DNA of 64,000 nt from Sapria himalayana (taxonomy: Eukaryota > Streptophyta > Magnoliopsida > Malpighiales > Rafflesiaceae), in contig JAREIK010001332.1 of NCBI GenBank assembly GCA_029783825.1, forward strand, positions 4,483,242 through 4,547,241, in the 5' to 3' direction. The position numbers and the translations under genes are program-made. Positions 36,321-47,335 of the stretch are shown piece after piece. Under the pieces are notes generated by a model, which was given only the letters and a program-made list of their open reading frames with translations, was not told the origin of the DNA and did no database searches. Each line of letters starts with the position of its first letter. The first letter of the stretch is position 1.

Positions 36321-38440
36321 ACCACCAAGTTTGTGTAGTTAATAGTTTGAAATATTGTGCTAGAAAAGAGTACTCACTATTTTACATGTACCCAAACCTT
36401 ATCATACTTAACAAGCACCTTTCCCCGATACTTGTGGTGAGATTAACATTTGTTATCATCATCTTCTCTTTTATGTTGGATCTAGTAGATAAACATAGAT
36501 AGCTTGAAATCAATTCAACTAATTTGATTTATTCTATTAAAACTATTTGTTTTATTTTTATTGCTTAATTTTGTTTTAGTTTGTAAAGTGTCACCATGCA
36601 TGTATTTTTTTATATATGAAAAATTTTGAAAGCATCAAGAACCTGATATAATGAGAAAACACATTTCCCATTGTATGTGCTATCATAAAATCACTTAATT
36701 ATCCATAAAAAAATGTATGTAGAAAAAAGAAAAAAAATGATTATTCAATGTGACACACTCCCTTTTTCTCACATGAAGAAGAAGAAAGAATGAAGACCAT
36801 GGATTTTGCTTCTCAACCTTACCTCTTTCCTATCAAAAAAGAGAACTCTATATTTCTTTTGAAATGTTAGATCATAGCTCTTTGTTTTCTATGTTGAATA
36901 TTAGGCTTATTAGCTTTATTTTCATGTTGATATTGTTTCTCGCATGATTCGTGGTTGATGTTATTGTTGATGTTGTATTTTCCATGTTAATGTAACATAC
37001 ATGTGTTTGTGGAGATTATTTATGATGCATGCTGATGTCTCTATCACATGTGTTGTGTTGCTCGTGTTCTTTTGATCTGCATTGATTTCTCTTTATTATG
37101 TTGATTATTATAATGTTTCTGCCCATGTGTTGTGCTATGATGTGGTGACTCTTGCTATTGTGTTATTCCCAAGTAAGTTTTGCTTGCTCAAATCATTGAG
37201 CTCCCTTTCACTCATGTGTCCCTAACCTTTGGTGGGATAATTATAATTTTTCATTCTCTTTATTTACAACAAAAGCACCAAACTTGTAATCATTATCAAA
37301 ACCCAAGTGTTAAGTCCATTCTCAATTCTTATTTCATAGGATTTAAAAATACCATTTCGATATCTTCATGGAACATTGGCCAATCTTATTCAAGCAGTAA
37401 TATTATTGAATATTCCAACTTAAAATAAATTCCTTTTAGTTTAAAAACATGTTTCGCGTTCTTTAACAATATTTCTAATCCAACAATCAAAAATCAAACT
37501 TTTCAAATTTAAATGAATTGATGGCTAACACTTTGCATGATTTACTATCTTGTGGAAGCACCGCGATATCTACAAGTTGTTTAAGTGCTTTTAATTAGTT
37601 GCAATTAGGAGTTGTGTAGAATGAATTGCGAGAATATAAGGTTCATTTGCATCACTTGAGTCTTTTTATCTAAACTTTTTAACCCTTCTATGTGTTTTGG
37701 GAAAGTCTTTCTTAGTGACCATTTCCAATGACAAATTTATTTATTGATCTTATGGTCCATTTTTTAAATTCAACAATGTATTTCTTCATACAATTTATTT
37801 GTTTTTTGTTCAAGAGAACATCAATAAAATGATTGTGCACTTTTGGTAAGGAACTCCACAGGAGAAAAAAAATTCATCATTGATCAAAAAAAAAAATTGT
37901 ACTTTTTTTCTCAAATACTTGCACCTTTCAAATGTCAATCATGGATACTAATTGCTCAATAAATTATCAATGCCAAAACTTAATAAACAATAACTTTATT
38001 TTAATTCTCCATAGATTTAAATTGTTTATCATTTGTGAACTTGTAAACTATAAAATTGTTATTAGCCATTGATAAGGTTATTAACAACTTGATCCCAGCT
38101 CACTCCACTAGAATGAACAAAACTTATGATAAAATCAATATCCAATCATCTAAGAGGAAGACATTGTCACAACCACAACATTATTTAGGATTATAAACTT
38201 TACTAGTGAGCGAAAAAAAAAACATTGTTTTTGAAAATCCTAAGGTTCCATAAAAATTGGGGGAAATTGTGTTTTGGTAAACTCCCCAAAATATTTTTGC
38301 AAAATAGAACCAAAGTTTTGATATTTGAAAACAAGTGCACTAAACTATTAACTAATTAATTTTTGCTACACTCTAATATAATAATCCAAAAATACCCTTA
38401 ATCAATCTCTCCTTTCCAACCCCTCTCCCTTGTAACTCCA
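36321..38440. other. Unassigned region
   Basis: No conserved domain, RNA gene or clear element end was recognised. Around 36900-37150 short TGTTGAT and TGTGTTG phrases recur, giving a loose low-complexity pattern. The longest frames (for example 36287-36502 and 37180-37428) look like chance. Confidence 0.45.
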
Positions 38441-38469
38441 TTGATGCCTGTTACTAAGGAATTCCTATT

Positions 38470-38850
38470 TACTTTAGGAGCTCATGGTCGAGCTCTAATG
38501 ACTCGTTTTTATGGAGCTCGACAGGCTCTCATCGAGCTTTAGGAACTTGTCTTCATGGATCTCAATGGGGCCTTGTAGAGCTTGAGCTCTAGGAGCTTGT
38601 CTCCATGGAGTTCACGACCAAGAGCTCGATTGGCTCCCATTGAACTCCAATTGTTTGTCTCCATGGAGCTTGACCTAGAGCTAGAGGGGCACCCATTGAG
38701 CTCCTCGAACCCCTCTCCCATCGAGCTCATGAAGCTCCACCGAGGAGCTTGATGGAGCTCATCAAAATCCACCGAGTCCAAGCTTTACCTATGTGCTCCA
38801 TGGAGCTCGTAGGAAGTTAAGAAGCTCTAGCAAGCTCCTCAACCTTGATA
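38470..38850. repeat. GAGCTC-rich degenerate repeat block
   Basis: Within about 380 bp, GAGCT or AGCTC occurs more than twenty times, often as GGAGCTCGA or ATGGAGCTC, at irregular spacing of about 12-30 bp. The block is clearly less AT-rich than its surroundings. It lies 0.5-0.9 kb upstream of the MTP start codon. The frame on the minus strand (38539-38781) is a by-product of the repeat. Confidence 0.75.
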
Positions 38851-38852
38851 GA

Positions 38853-38958
38853 GAGGGGTTCAAGGAGAGGGCGAGGGGTGAGTTATAGGGAAGCGAGGAG
38901 TGAGTTATAGGGAAGAGAGGGGCTCAAAGAGAGGGTGAGGGGTGAGTTATAGGAAAGA
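38853..38958. repeat. Purine-rich minisatellite, 42-bp unit
   Basis: Units of 42 bp (starting GAGGGGTTCAAGGAGAGGGC, then GAGGGGTGAGTTATAGGGAA) lie at 38853-38894 and 38917-38958, with a 22-bp half unit at 38895-38916. Confidence 0.85.
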
Positions 38959-39216
38959 GAGGGAGAGTGTGAGGGACACATTTTACAAGGTAGGGGCAAG
39001 ATGAAAGGGGATAAAAATTAATTAAGTGTATCTTATTTTAGAATTTATATGTTTGATTGTACTAAATTTTAATTTTTTAATAGTTAATCATTATTTTTTT
39101 TTCAAATATTATAATTTGGAGGATGTTTTTAAATTATCTTGGGGGTAGTGTCTCAAACCACAGTTCTCCCTAAAAATTTCCCACCCTCCCAATTATTTTG
39201 TGGCAACTTGCTACTC

Positions 39217-39282
39217 ACAAATTTCCAAACAAATTTCCAAACAAATTTCCAAACAAATTTCCAAACAAATTTCCAAACAAAA
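39217..39282. repeat. 12-bp tandem repeat just upstream of the MTP start codon
   Basis: Five perfect head-to-tail copies of ACAAATTTCCAA (39217-39276) plus a partial sixth. The last unit ends 63 bp before the ATG at 39345, so the array lies in the promoter or 5' untranslated region. No clear TATA box was identified nearby. Confidence 0.95.
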
Positions 39283-39344
39283 AAATTATCCACTCCGTTC
39301 TTTAGCTTCCAAAACAACAGTTGGGAGAGAGTGATCGAGAGCTC

Positions 39345-39498
39345 ATGGGAGACTCCCAATGCGAGGGGATTTCCCTGTTACGAGGGAACACCAAAACCGA
39401 TAATTCATGGCGTTTAAATTTCGATGGATATCAGTTGTCATCGGATTGTAAAGACACCAAGCCTCCTCGCGGCGTCCATATCTGCCTAGGTGTTTTAT
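39345..39498 (+). CDS. MTP11: MTP11-like metal tolerance protein, exon 1
   Basis: Exon 1 encodes 51 residues plus one base. ATG at 39345 opens MGDSQCEGISLLRGNTK; the rest contains SWRLNFDGYQLSS and KPPRGVHICLGVL. In plant manganese cation diffusion facilitators the N-terminus has GISLL, SW.LNFD.FQ and LH.CLG.L at the same spacing. The exon ends at 39498 before GTAATG, in phase 1. Joining it to AC at 61019 gives a tyrosine codon and an uninterrupted frame with exon 2. An in-frame TTG at 39321 lies further upstream, but the ATG at 39345 fits the family's N-terminus. The protein family carries manganese into Golgi or pre-vacuolar compartments in exchange for protons. The gene symbol rests on similarity to the MTP11 branch rather than MTP8 or MTP9/10. 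Confidence 0.88.
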
Positions 39499-40266
39499 GT
39501 AATGTTCCATGCTGACGTCAATTTTGGCATTTTTCTCACACATAATCTTAAAGTCGATAGGTCTCTCATACGTGCCATGTTGGAGTGTTCAAGGAAATTC
39601 TTGTTAGCTTTATTTTGTAATACCGGCTTAGGAAAAATTAAAACGCTGGCAAAAATTGAAGGTCAAATGAAATGCATTTTGTTTGTCGTTATATGAGAAA
39701 AACACTGACAAAAATGTGAGGTCAAAATGTGAACATCTTGCGACGCATTTTATGTGTCTTGGTCAAGAAGCTTAACAACAATAAAAAGCAGTTGCATCGT
39801 GTCTTGGAACTGCTTTTGTGCAAGAATATCGGAATGACTTAAGGTTTGATTTGGAAGGCCCTGAGATGGCAAGCTGTTAGGCTTCTCTGTATGGGTGCAG
39901 TTTTCCAAAGTAAGGTGTTATAAGCTACCTAGATGCTGTGTATCTTGATAATTTATATGGAGAAGCTCAAAAATCTTTATTTCTAACTAAGCCACTCTTT
40001 TAAGCACGTTTTGCAAGACTCATTTCATTTGATTGTCTTTGTAATGTGTACTTCCATAAATGATGTAACTTTTGGTCAATGCAGACAGATCTTGGGAGTA
40101 TCATGCATGAAAATTTAAATGAGATAAATTGGATCATGTAAAGGGAACTGAGCATATTGATTATCTACAAATTGTCAATAGAAATTAACAGTGCTTACTC
40201 AATTGATACCATCTCATTTTTGTAAGTATAAACATTATCATTATCAATAAAGTCTCATTTTAATTA

Positions 40267-41987
40267 TTTGATGTGGATTGTTTTGGCATGGTCTAGCCAT
40301 CATGCTGGGCTTGACACAATAGGAGATGAGTTCTCGTGCCGTGTCATGTCGTGTCGTCATGCCTTCATAAATGGTCAGCTTGGCACGACGTGATTGGCCT
40401 CTATTTGGTATTTTCTTGCCGGGTCATGCTGGTTATGGGCTGCTGAAAGTCTCAATTAAATTTTTAATTTTTTTTAAAATTTGTAAAAAAAAATTAAATA
40501 TTAAAACAATAAAAAATATACTGTAATATAAATTATTAAATTTAAATGAATTCAAATAATAAGTAAAAAAATATTTTATATCCGGCTCAAAATATCGAAT
40601 GAAAAAAACAATAAAATATGGATTTAAATGTTAAACTTAAAAAAATTATGAAATATAAACACCAAAAATTTACAAAAGAATGTGAAATCACAAATATAAC
40701 ACGAGTAAAAAAAAAAAAAAATATGCATTGCATTTTACATGCATGTCCTTAGTAAGCACAATCAATCAATGCCTGTAGTATTGTAGTACGAATGTAGTTC
40801 ATAATTATCATATATAATTTTGAAGCTAATGTTATAGGTGGTCTCAATATTTTTGATGTCTCCCATTAATCATTATTCATTAGTAACTTTTTTATTTAAT
40901 TATAAATATTTAATCTTAAATCTTTTCAATTCTTTTAATATATAAATAATTTTATGATATTTGAGCTTAATTTGGATCTCTTATTTGAATAATATTAATA
41001 GTTTTAGAAAAAATAGACTTTTATGATATGCAAGATATCAAAGAGATTAGTAGATCACATGTCATTGTAGATACTTTGAAATAAGTGAATTCATATGATT
41101 TTTACTAATTCAAAATAGTTAAATTATTATTATTATTTTGTAATAGAATAAAATAGTAATTACAATCTAAATGTTGAGGTAGTTTGTTCATAATTGATAG
41201 ATTATCTTGTTATTTATCCATAGTTAATTGAATTAATAAGTTATTGTCTTTGAATATAATATTCATATTTCAACTCGTTGCTTTCTTATAATAATTATCA
41301 TACCTAATATTATAATATATAAATATGCTATTTATTTTTTTGTAAATTTATTATTATGTTATCGTTCTTTTGTTTGATTTATACATATGAATATATATGT
41401 TAAATTTTTTTATATCTTTTATCTTAATCATATGATGCATATTTCATATAAGTAGCCAATTAATACAAAATTAGAATGAAAGATTAATATTTTAAATATT
41501 TAGTTTTTATTTCAAGAATCATGTCCTTAAATATAGGGTATTCTTAATACTTGTTAAATATGTCATTAATAATATATATGTATTTAAGTACAATACATGT
41601 GGTAAAAGAATACACATAGATGAATACATTTTCATCATATCATAAAAAATATTTAAAAAATTTATAAAATAAATTATTTTATTTTAGTCTGAATTATTAA
41701 TAATAAGTTTGTCTTACTTATTATTGACGTAATTAAATATTATGTATTAGTAGTTATTACATGACTTTAGTATCATGTATGTATGATTTTAATAATATTT
41801 TACATTTGTTTGAATTTTTTTAGGTTCGTCGACCCATTGGGTAGCGTTTAGCCTTCTTTCCTTAGCGTAGTGCCAACGTGCCACTACCTGGTGGGATGGA
41901 ACATGTCATGCTTGACATATCATGAGAGTTTGTCTAGACCTAAAAAAAGTATCATGCTGGCCCAACATGACTTGTTGGACACCTCTA
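40267..41987. mobile_element. Degraded hAT-like element of the GC-rich terminal family
   Basis: Both ends carry CATG/CGTGCC-rich text like the intact copy at 42051: left GGCATGGTCTAGCCATCATG at about 40284, plus CGTGCCGTGTCATG; right CCCAACATGACTTG and a terminal GACACCTCTA-like end, GGACACCTCTA (41977-41987). The left end TTTGATGTGG is a poor match to TAGAGGTG, so it is approximate. The interior (40440-41820) is AT-rich with no gene. No target duplication was found. Confidence 0.5.
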
Positions 41988-42050
41988 TCGGTGGTTGCTT
42001 GTAGTGAATGCCTATTGCATACCTACAAGAATGGTTTTCTTTAACCTAAG

Positions 42051-42530
42051 TAGAGGTGTCAAACGGGCCGGCCTGGCACGACCCAGCCCATTTTTTAGGG
42101 CACGAACGTGCTACCGTGCCTGGCCCGGCAGGGTTTAAAAACATCCGGGCATGGCACGGCCAGTAGGCACGGCAGACCATGCCGTGCCGGGTCGGGAGTC
42201 GGGACCGCGGGTCGGGATCCAATCAGACCCGACCCGCGGTCTTTTTTTCGGGAGGGGCCGGGTCACGCCCACGCGTGCCCGTGTGAAACAGGCACGGGAA
42301 GAACTCGTGCCAGCTCGAGCCAGGCACGGCACGGCTCGTGCCTAACTTGGGCACGATTTAAAAACGTGTCGGGCTGGCCCAGGCACGGCCGTACCGTGTC
42401 GTGCCTCGTGCCGGGCTGGCCCAGGTACGGCCGAACCGTGCCGTGCCTTGTGCCGGGCCGGCCCAGGTACGGCCGAACCGTGCCCTGCCTCGTGCCGGGC
42501 CGGGCCGGGCCAGCCCGGTTGACACCTCTA
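42051..42530. mobile_element. Intact-looking GC-rich hAT-like miniature transposon
   Basis: Ends are TAGAGGTGTCAAACGGGC (42051) and GCCCGGTTGACACCTCTA (ending 42530), almost perfect inverted repeats. Flanks are AACCTAAG (42043-42050) and CACCTAAG (42531-42538), an 8-bp target duplication with one mismatch, the length expected for hAT. The 480-bp body has no transposase. It is strikingly GC- and CpG-rich in an otherwise AT-rich region and holds three repeats of the type CCCAGGTACGGCCGAACCGT at 42370-42490. Long reading frames across it on both strands reflect base composition only. Confidence 0.88.
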
Positions 42531-42721
42531 CACCTAAGTCAAAATTGGGGTAGAGGAAAAAAATGAGAAAAGATACAATGAGAGAGATAGAGTCTCACAA
42601 TGAACATTCTTCTAGTGAATGGGGAGGTATGATGGGTGATGTTATTTATATTTTGGAGAATATATAGTGGAAGCTAGAGATAAAGAATCATGTTCTATTG
42701 TAGGAGATACACAATTTTTGT

Positions 42722-43116
42722 TAAGAGGTGTCAAATAGGCCGGTGCGTCATGCCCTTGGCACTTGCAGCATGTAGAAGTGTATGTGCATGTTGGCCCGAA
42801 TGATCCTCTACTTACACATGGTGGGTTTCATTAAAAAAATATGTCATGTGTATAAATTTATTTAAAAAATTTAATTATTAATTATTTTTATAAAAAATGG
42901 GTCTGGGCGGGGAGGGCATGGGCCAAGTGGATTGTGACCATTTCTTGGTCTACTATCCTGGGTCATGGTTATCATGCCAGTGGACCATGCCAACTCATTC
43001 CTGACCCAGCATAACACGAGTCATCCTCAGGTCGGCACGACACATGTCCAAGCATTGTTCTGGATCGTATTGTGCCTTCTATTGTGCCCGAGCTACTTGA
43101 CTCATTTGGCACCTTA
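42722..43116. mobile_element. Second hAT-like miniature transposon, diverged
   Basis: Left end TAAGAGGTGTCAAATAGGCC at 42722; right end ACTCATTTGGCACCTTA, ending 43116. Together they form an imperfect inverted pair related to the copy at 42051. The interior mixes AT-rich DNA with GC-rich ends. No clear 8-bp duplication was found. Confidence 0.65.
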
Positions 43117-43139
43117 GTTTCCGCACAACAATGATAATT

Positions 43140-43450
43140 ATTGTATGGAATGTCATCAATGAGATAATTGTAGAGCTTAAAGTCATGATTTTAGTTGGAG
43201 TCGTGACTCTTTTATCTTTTTAACTTTCTGAAGGAGTTCAAAAGTCATAGTTGTAAAGGAATGCCATTATTGAGGTAATTTTTTTTTGAAACTCAAAGTC
43301 ATGATGACAAGAATATCATGACTGAGATAATTATTTCTTCGAACTAATAGTTGTTGCGGCAAGAATATCATGACCGACGAATAATCTCTCTAGAGCTTAA
43401 AGTAATGACTCGAGATAAATTTAACTTAGCAGTGAGATCTTTCAAGATGG
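43140..43450. repeat. Degenerate tandem repeat with AAAGTCATGA motifs
   Basis: Related units begin at about 43150 (GAATGTCATCAATGAG), 43260 (GAATGCCATTATTGAG), 43311 (GAATATCATGACTGAG) and 43364 (GAATATCATGACCGAC). Most contain AGAGCTTAAAGTCATGA-like text. The same kind of motif fills the gypsy LTRs at 25-34 kb, so this may be a fragment of a related LTR. From 43650 to 45550 I recognise nothing. Confidence 0.5.
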
Positions 43451-45549
43451 ATCTAGTTCAATTTCTTTGACATTCTTCATATATCATAATAATCTTGGAA
43501 GAAAAAGTATGATCAAATTGATTAAGATCATGAGTTCTTCGATTATATTTTTGAAAGATCATAGGGTAGTCAATATTATGTAGATCTACTTTCAGCTTGC
43601 TTATTATAGAATTTACAGGTTTACAATTAGAAATAATATTATAAAATATCATAAGTTAGAAAAATAATTAATAAATTTAAGAAATTTAATGGAGCGATAA
43701 CCATGACGTCCGATATATGGATTAGTCATAATGATGTTTCATTTGCATGCTTCATCCTCAACTATGTAGATTTTAAATTAAAATTTAATAAAAAAATTTT
43801 AGAATTTGTTGAGATTTTCTATTCATAAATTATCTTGTCATATATAAGTATATGATGCTGATCTTTAGGGAATATTAAATTAAAATAAAATATTTAGTAT
43901 AATTTTCAATAATACTTCTATTACTAGAGTATCTATTAGAATTTTTGTTAAGACTATTTAGATTAGTTGTTAGATGAGATATTTCATATTAGATATATGT
44001 GTTATATAATTAACCTACTAGTACAAGTTGAAATAAAAATTATTTTTCTCGTATTAGAAAAAAATAAGAAATTCACTAAAATATATTAGGATATCTAATA
44101 GACAACACGAATTTAGTAGCATATGTTTGTTTGTGTGGCAAAAAAAAATTCAAAATGACTGTCAAATATTATTGGAATTACACCTATCTCATGTTAAAAT
44201 TATGTGTTAACTATCAACATAATATTTCAGTATATCAAAGTAAGAGTGATAAACTTATTATTTATAATTCGGATCGAACATAATAATTTTATTTATCAAA
44301 TTTATAAAGATTTTCTATGACATAATGAATATATGTTTATTTGTATACACTTTTATTATTTTCATTGTGCTTAGGTAAATATATAATATTAGTAATATGT
44401 TTAACAAGTATAGAGGTCTCTATACATTTAGTGATATGATTGTTGAGATAAAAATTAAATATTTAAAATACTGGTATTATATTCTAATTATGTATTATTA
44501 GGCAGCTTGTATGGATTATAAGATTAAGGTGAAATGAGTAGAATATATTTTAACATACATATTAACTTACATGAGCCAAGTATACCAATCTGAAAGGTTC
44601 ATCCATAAAAAAATAATAAACTTATTTACATATTATGATATTAGGTATGATAGTTGTAGCCAAATTTTGAGTACGAATATTGATATTATATTTAAAGATG
44701 TTGACTTCATTCAATTAGCCAATGACCAATGGTAGGGTGGTTCATCGAATAGAAATGATTTATCTTGGTACTTAGATATTTATTATTGTTCTATTATATC
44801 ATATGATAATAAAATTTGAATGTTTTTGCTATGATGAAAATTATATAAATTCACTTATTTTCTTACAATCTAAGATTACATATGATTTATTGATCTCTTT
44901 GGTGTCTAGCATGGTATTAAAGTTTTTTATATGACAGTTAATATTATTTTAGATAGGAGATTGAGGTTGCGACTATATATCATAGAGACACTTGAATGCA
45001 TGAAAAATTGAGAAGATTTAAAGTTGAACAGCTAGGATAAGGCGCAAGAGATGACGATCAATGATAATTTATGAGATATGAAGATTGATGATATTGATGG
45101 CACTAGTAATATCTCAGATCTATTTATAATGATGATAATCTACATCTCCATATGTACAATTTTTCCATAGATACTGATTAATTATTGATGATTTTTTGAT
45201 TCATATTATTATGTGATAATGATATTATGTTAGCTAGTGTTTGTATTTTTTTTACTATTATTTTTTTTTAATTTTGATTGTTGTATTATTGATATATTAG
45301 ATATTAGATTGCATTTTTTATCATTTTTATTTTTAATGGTTAATTTTTTCAATATGATTTACATATTATTTATATTATATATTTGTTCCATTAATTCTTT
45401 ATTGGAATTAAAAGAAATATATTATCTTTTATTTGAGTTGAATCAAACACAATATTAAGTCATGATCGCATCATCCTGATTTAAAATTTAAATTTATATT
45501 CAGATAATCAAATATAAAAGTAAAACCTAACTCCCAAGTCCTCCAAAAG

Positions 45550-45761
45550 GCCAAAAAATGATTCGGTTTGTGCTGGCACGAATTGCCCCAGTTCGGCATG
45601 TCCCACCACTTTGTGGGTCAATTATGCTGGGACTCCCTTATGTTTCTTGTGTCGTGCCATTCAAGACATGAGAATCCTTTCGTGTTGTGCCTGATAAGGT
45701 GGCATGGCTGTGCCACACTGAAATGAGTTGTGTGGTCAATGCGACTTGTTTGATACTTCTA
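45550..45761. mobile_element. Remnant of the GC-rich hAT-like family
   Basis: About 210 bp with GCTGGCACGAATTGCCC, GTGTCGTGCCATTC and a right end CTTGTTTGATACTTCTA that resembles CGGTTGACACCTCTA with several changes. The left end is not definable. From 45770 to 47090 nothing was recognised. Confidence 0.5.
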
Positions 45762-47094
45762 ATTAAATCCTAATTCACATAATATCTTCTAGAAAGTATG
45801 CTCTATAATAATACATTGAATTGTGAAACTTTCAAGATTTTTCATATTTCTTGGGAGTTTATGTAGAATGATTGCGCTATATTTCTAGGTCAAGTTTACT
45901 TATGGTACTTTCATAAATTGCACTTAGTCAGACATTAGGAATTAAACTTCAATAAAAGGGAATGTTGATTTCTAAATTTTAGAAGATATTGATGAATATC
46001 TTGAATTGTTCATTCAGCTTTCCCTTTCAAAATTACCTTGGAAAAAGGAAGATTGTTTTAGAGAGTCTGTTTATCATTTGAATAGTCATTCACTGACATG
46101 TAATCATTTAGTTCATTGCATCAGTTAATTTGTACATCCTTCTCCAAATCCACGTCTTCACGTGTGACAACTGATAAAATGGATTGAGCAATGAGTATTG
46201 GCAGTAGTGTGCCTTTGGGAAATGTCGTGACATTGAATGTCATGGCGTTGGGTGGTGCATCTTTGGAAAAGTTAGGCCTTGTTAGTTACAATTTTCTTTT
46301 TTACTTCAATATTCTCTATTTAATTCTCTTTAATTTTTTGTCCTTTTAATTTTTTATTATTTTTGAGTGTTATGAAATGTATTTTTTAGATTTATCTCAA
46401 TATTGCTTAGCAATTTGTTTATATTCTTCTTCTTTATCAATAGTGCTAATTGGCTATGTTATTTATTAACAATCTTCATCGTAATGTTCATATGTTTCAA
46501 TCTAGTTTTTATCCATTATATTTGGTTCTCTTGCAGATTGTTCATCTTAATTGTCTCTACGAGTAGTGCAAGAATATTATTATCATAACAATAATTTTTT
46601 TGCTTCCTTCGAGTGATTATAATTGGAATTCGAGGTTTTTTATATTTGATATCCTGTTGAATTACTCAATTTTTTTTTGAAATTACCTTATTTTCTATTG
46701 CACATTTCAATGATTTTCATATGCTAAGTTTTTATGATTTCTCATGTTTGAATAGTAGTGTATGGCAGCGTTTGTTGTTGGGTCAGAACACGTGTCATTT
46801 ATTTTGCAGACTATTAGTTTTCTCTACTTGATACACATGGTCAAAATTGGTTCATTCTTGATGTTGTAAAATGACTATTTCTCACACACCAAGTCTTTTA
46901 TTATTTTGCACTTTAATTTGTTGAAAAAATATATCAAGTTTAGTCTTTATTATCATTAGTCTATTCAATTCAAACACTCTTGCTTGCTTTCTTCTCAATG
47001 TTTATTTATTTGGTATTTGATAGTTGTTAATTGTTAGTTCTTTAAATATAATATGTAACTTATCAAGTAACTTGTTAATGATATAACCACCCGA

Positions 47095-47335
47095 GGCCAT
47101 ATCAACTGTGTACATTGTTATATTGTTTAAATTATTGTAGAAGGTTTGAGCTTGAAATAATAATTCAAATCCATATTATGAGAATTTTTTTAACAGATTT
47201 TCGAATTAGTCTCAAGTATTGTTTTACATCTCTTGTTCTTCTCGTCAGAATTAGCTTATCACTCTCCCTAGTTGAGATGTAAATTGAGATAAGAAAAATT
47301 TAGTGAAGAAAAACTTGCATAACTTCGTTTAACTT
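47095..47335 (-). pseudogene. Second gypsy gag fragment
   Basis: This stretch matches the gag region at 30530-30770 by eye: ATATCAACTGTGTACATTGT against ATATCAATTGTGCACCTTAT, AAGGTTTGAGCTTGAAA against AAGTTTGGGCATGAAA, and GTTGAGATGTAAATTGAG against GTTGAGATATAATTTGAG. On the minus strand it is the core of Retrotrans_gag. It ends abruptly at about 47335, where the Tigger-like repeats begin. Confidence 0.75.

Noticed and set aside
38539..38781. Minus-strand 80-codon frame upstream of the MTP gene
   Set aside because: It is generated by the GAGCTC-type repeat and shows no conserved text.
39217..39282. CRISPR-like array
   Set aside because: Units are contiguous 12-mers without spacers, in a plant nuclear context.
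39139..39417. Plus-strand frame with QTNFQTNFQ repeats overlapping MTP exon 1
   Set aside because: It reads the 12-bp repeat in another frame. Exon 1 is in a different frame and has family support.
42108..42566. 152-codon open frame with R, P and G-rich product
   Set aside because: It lies inside the GC-rich miniature transposon. Frames on both strands are open because of base composition, with no family resemblance.
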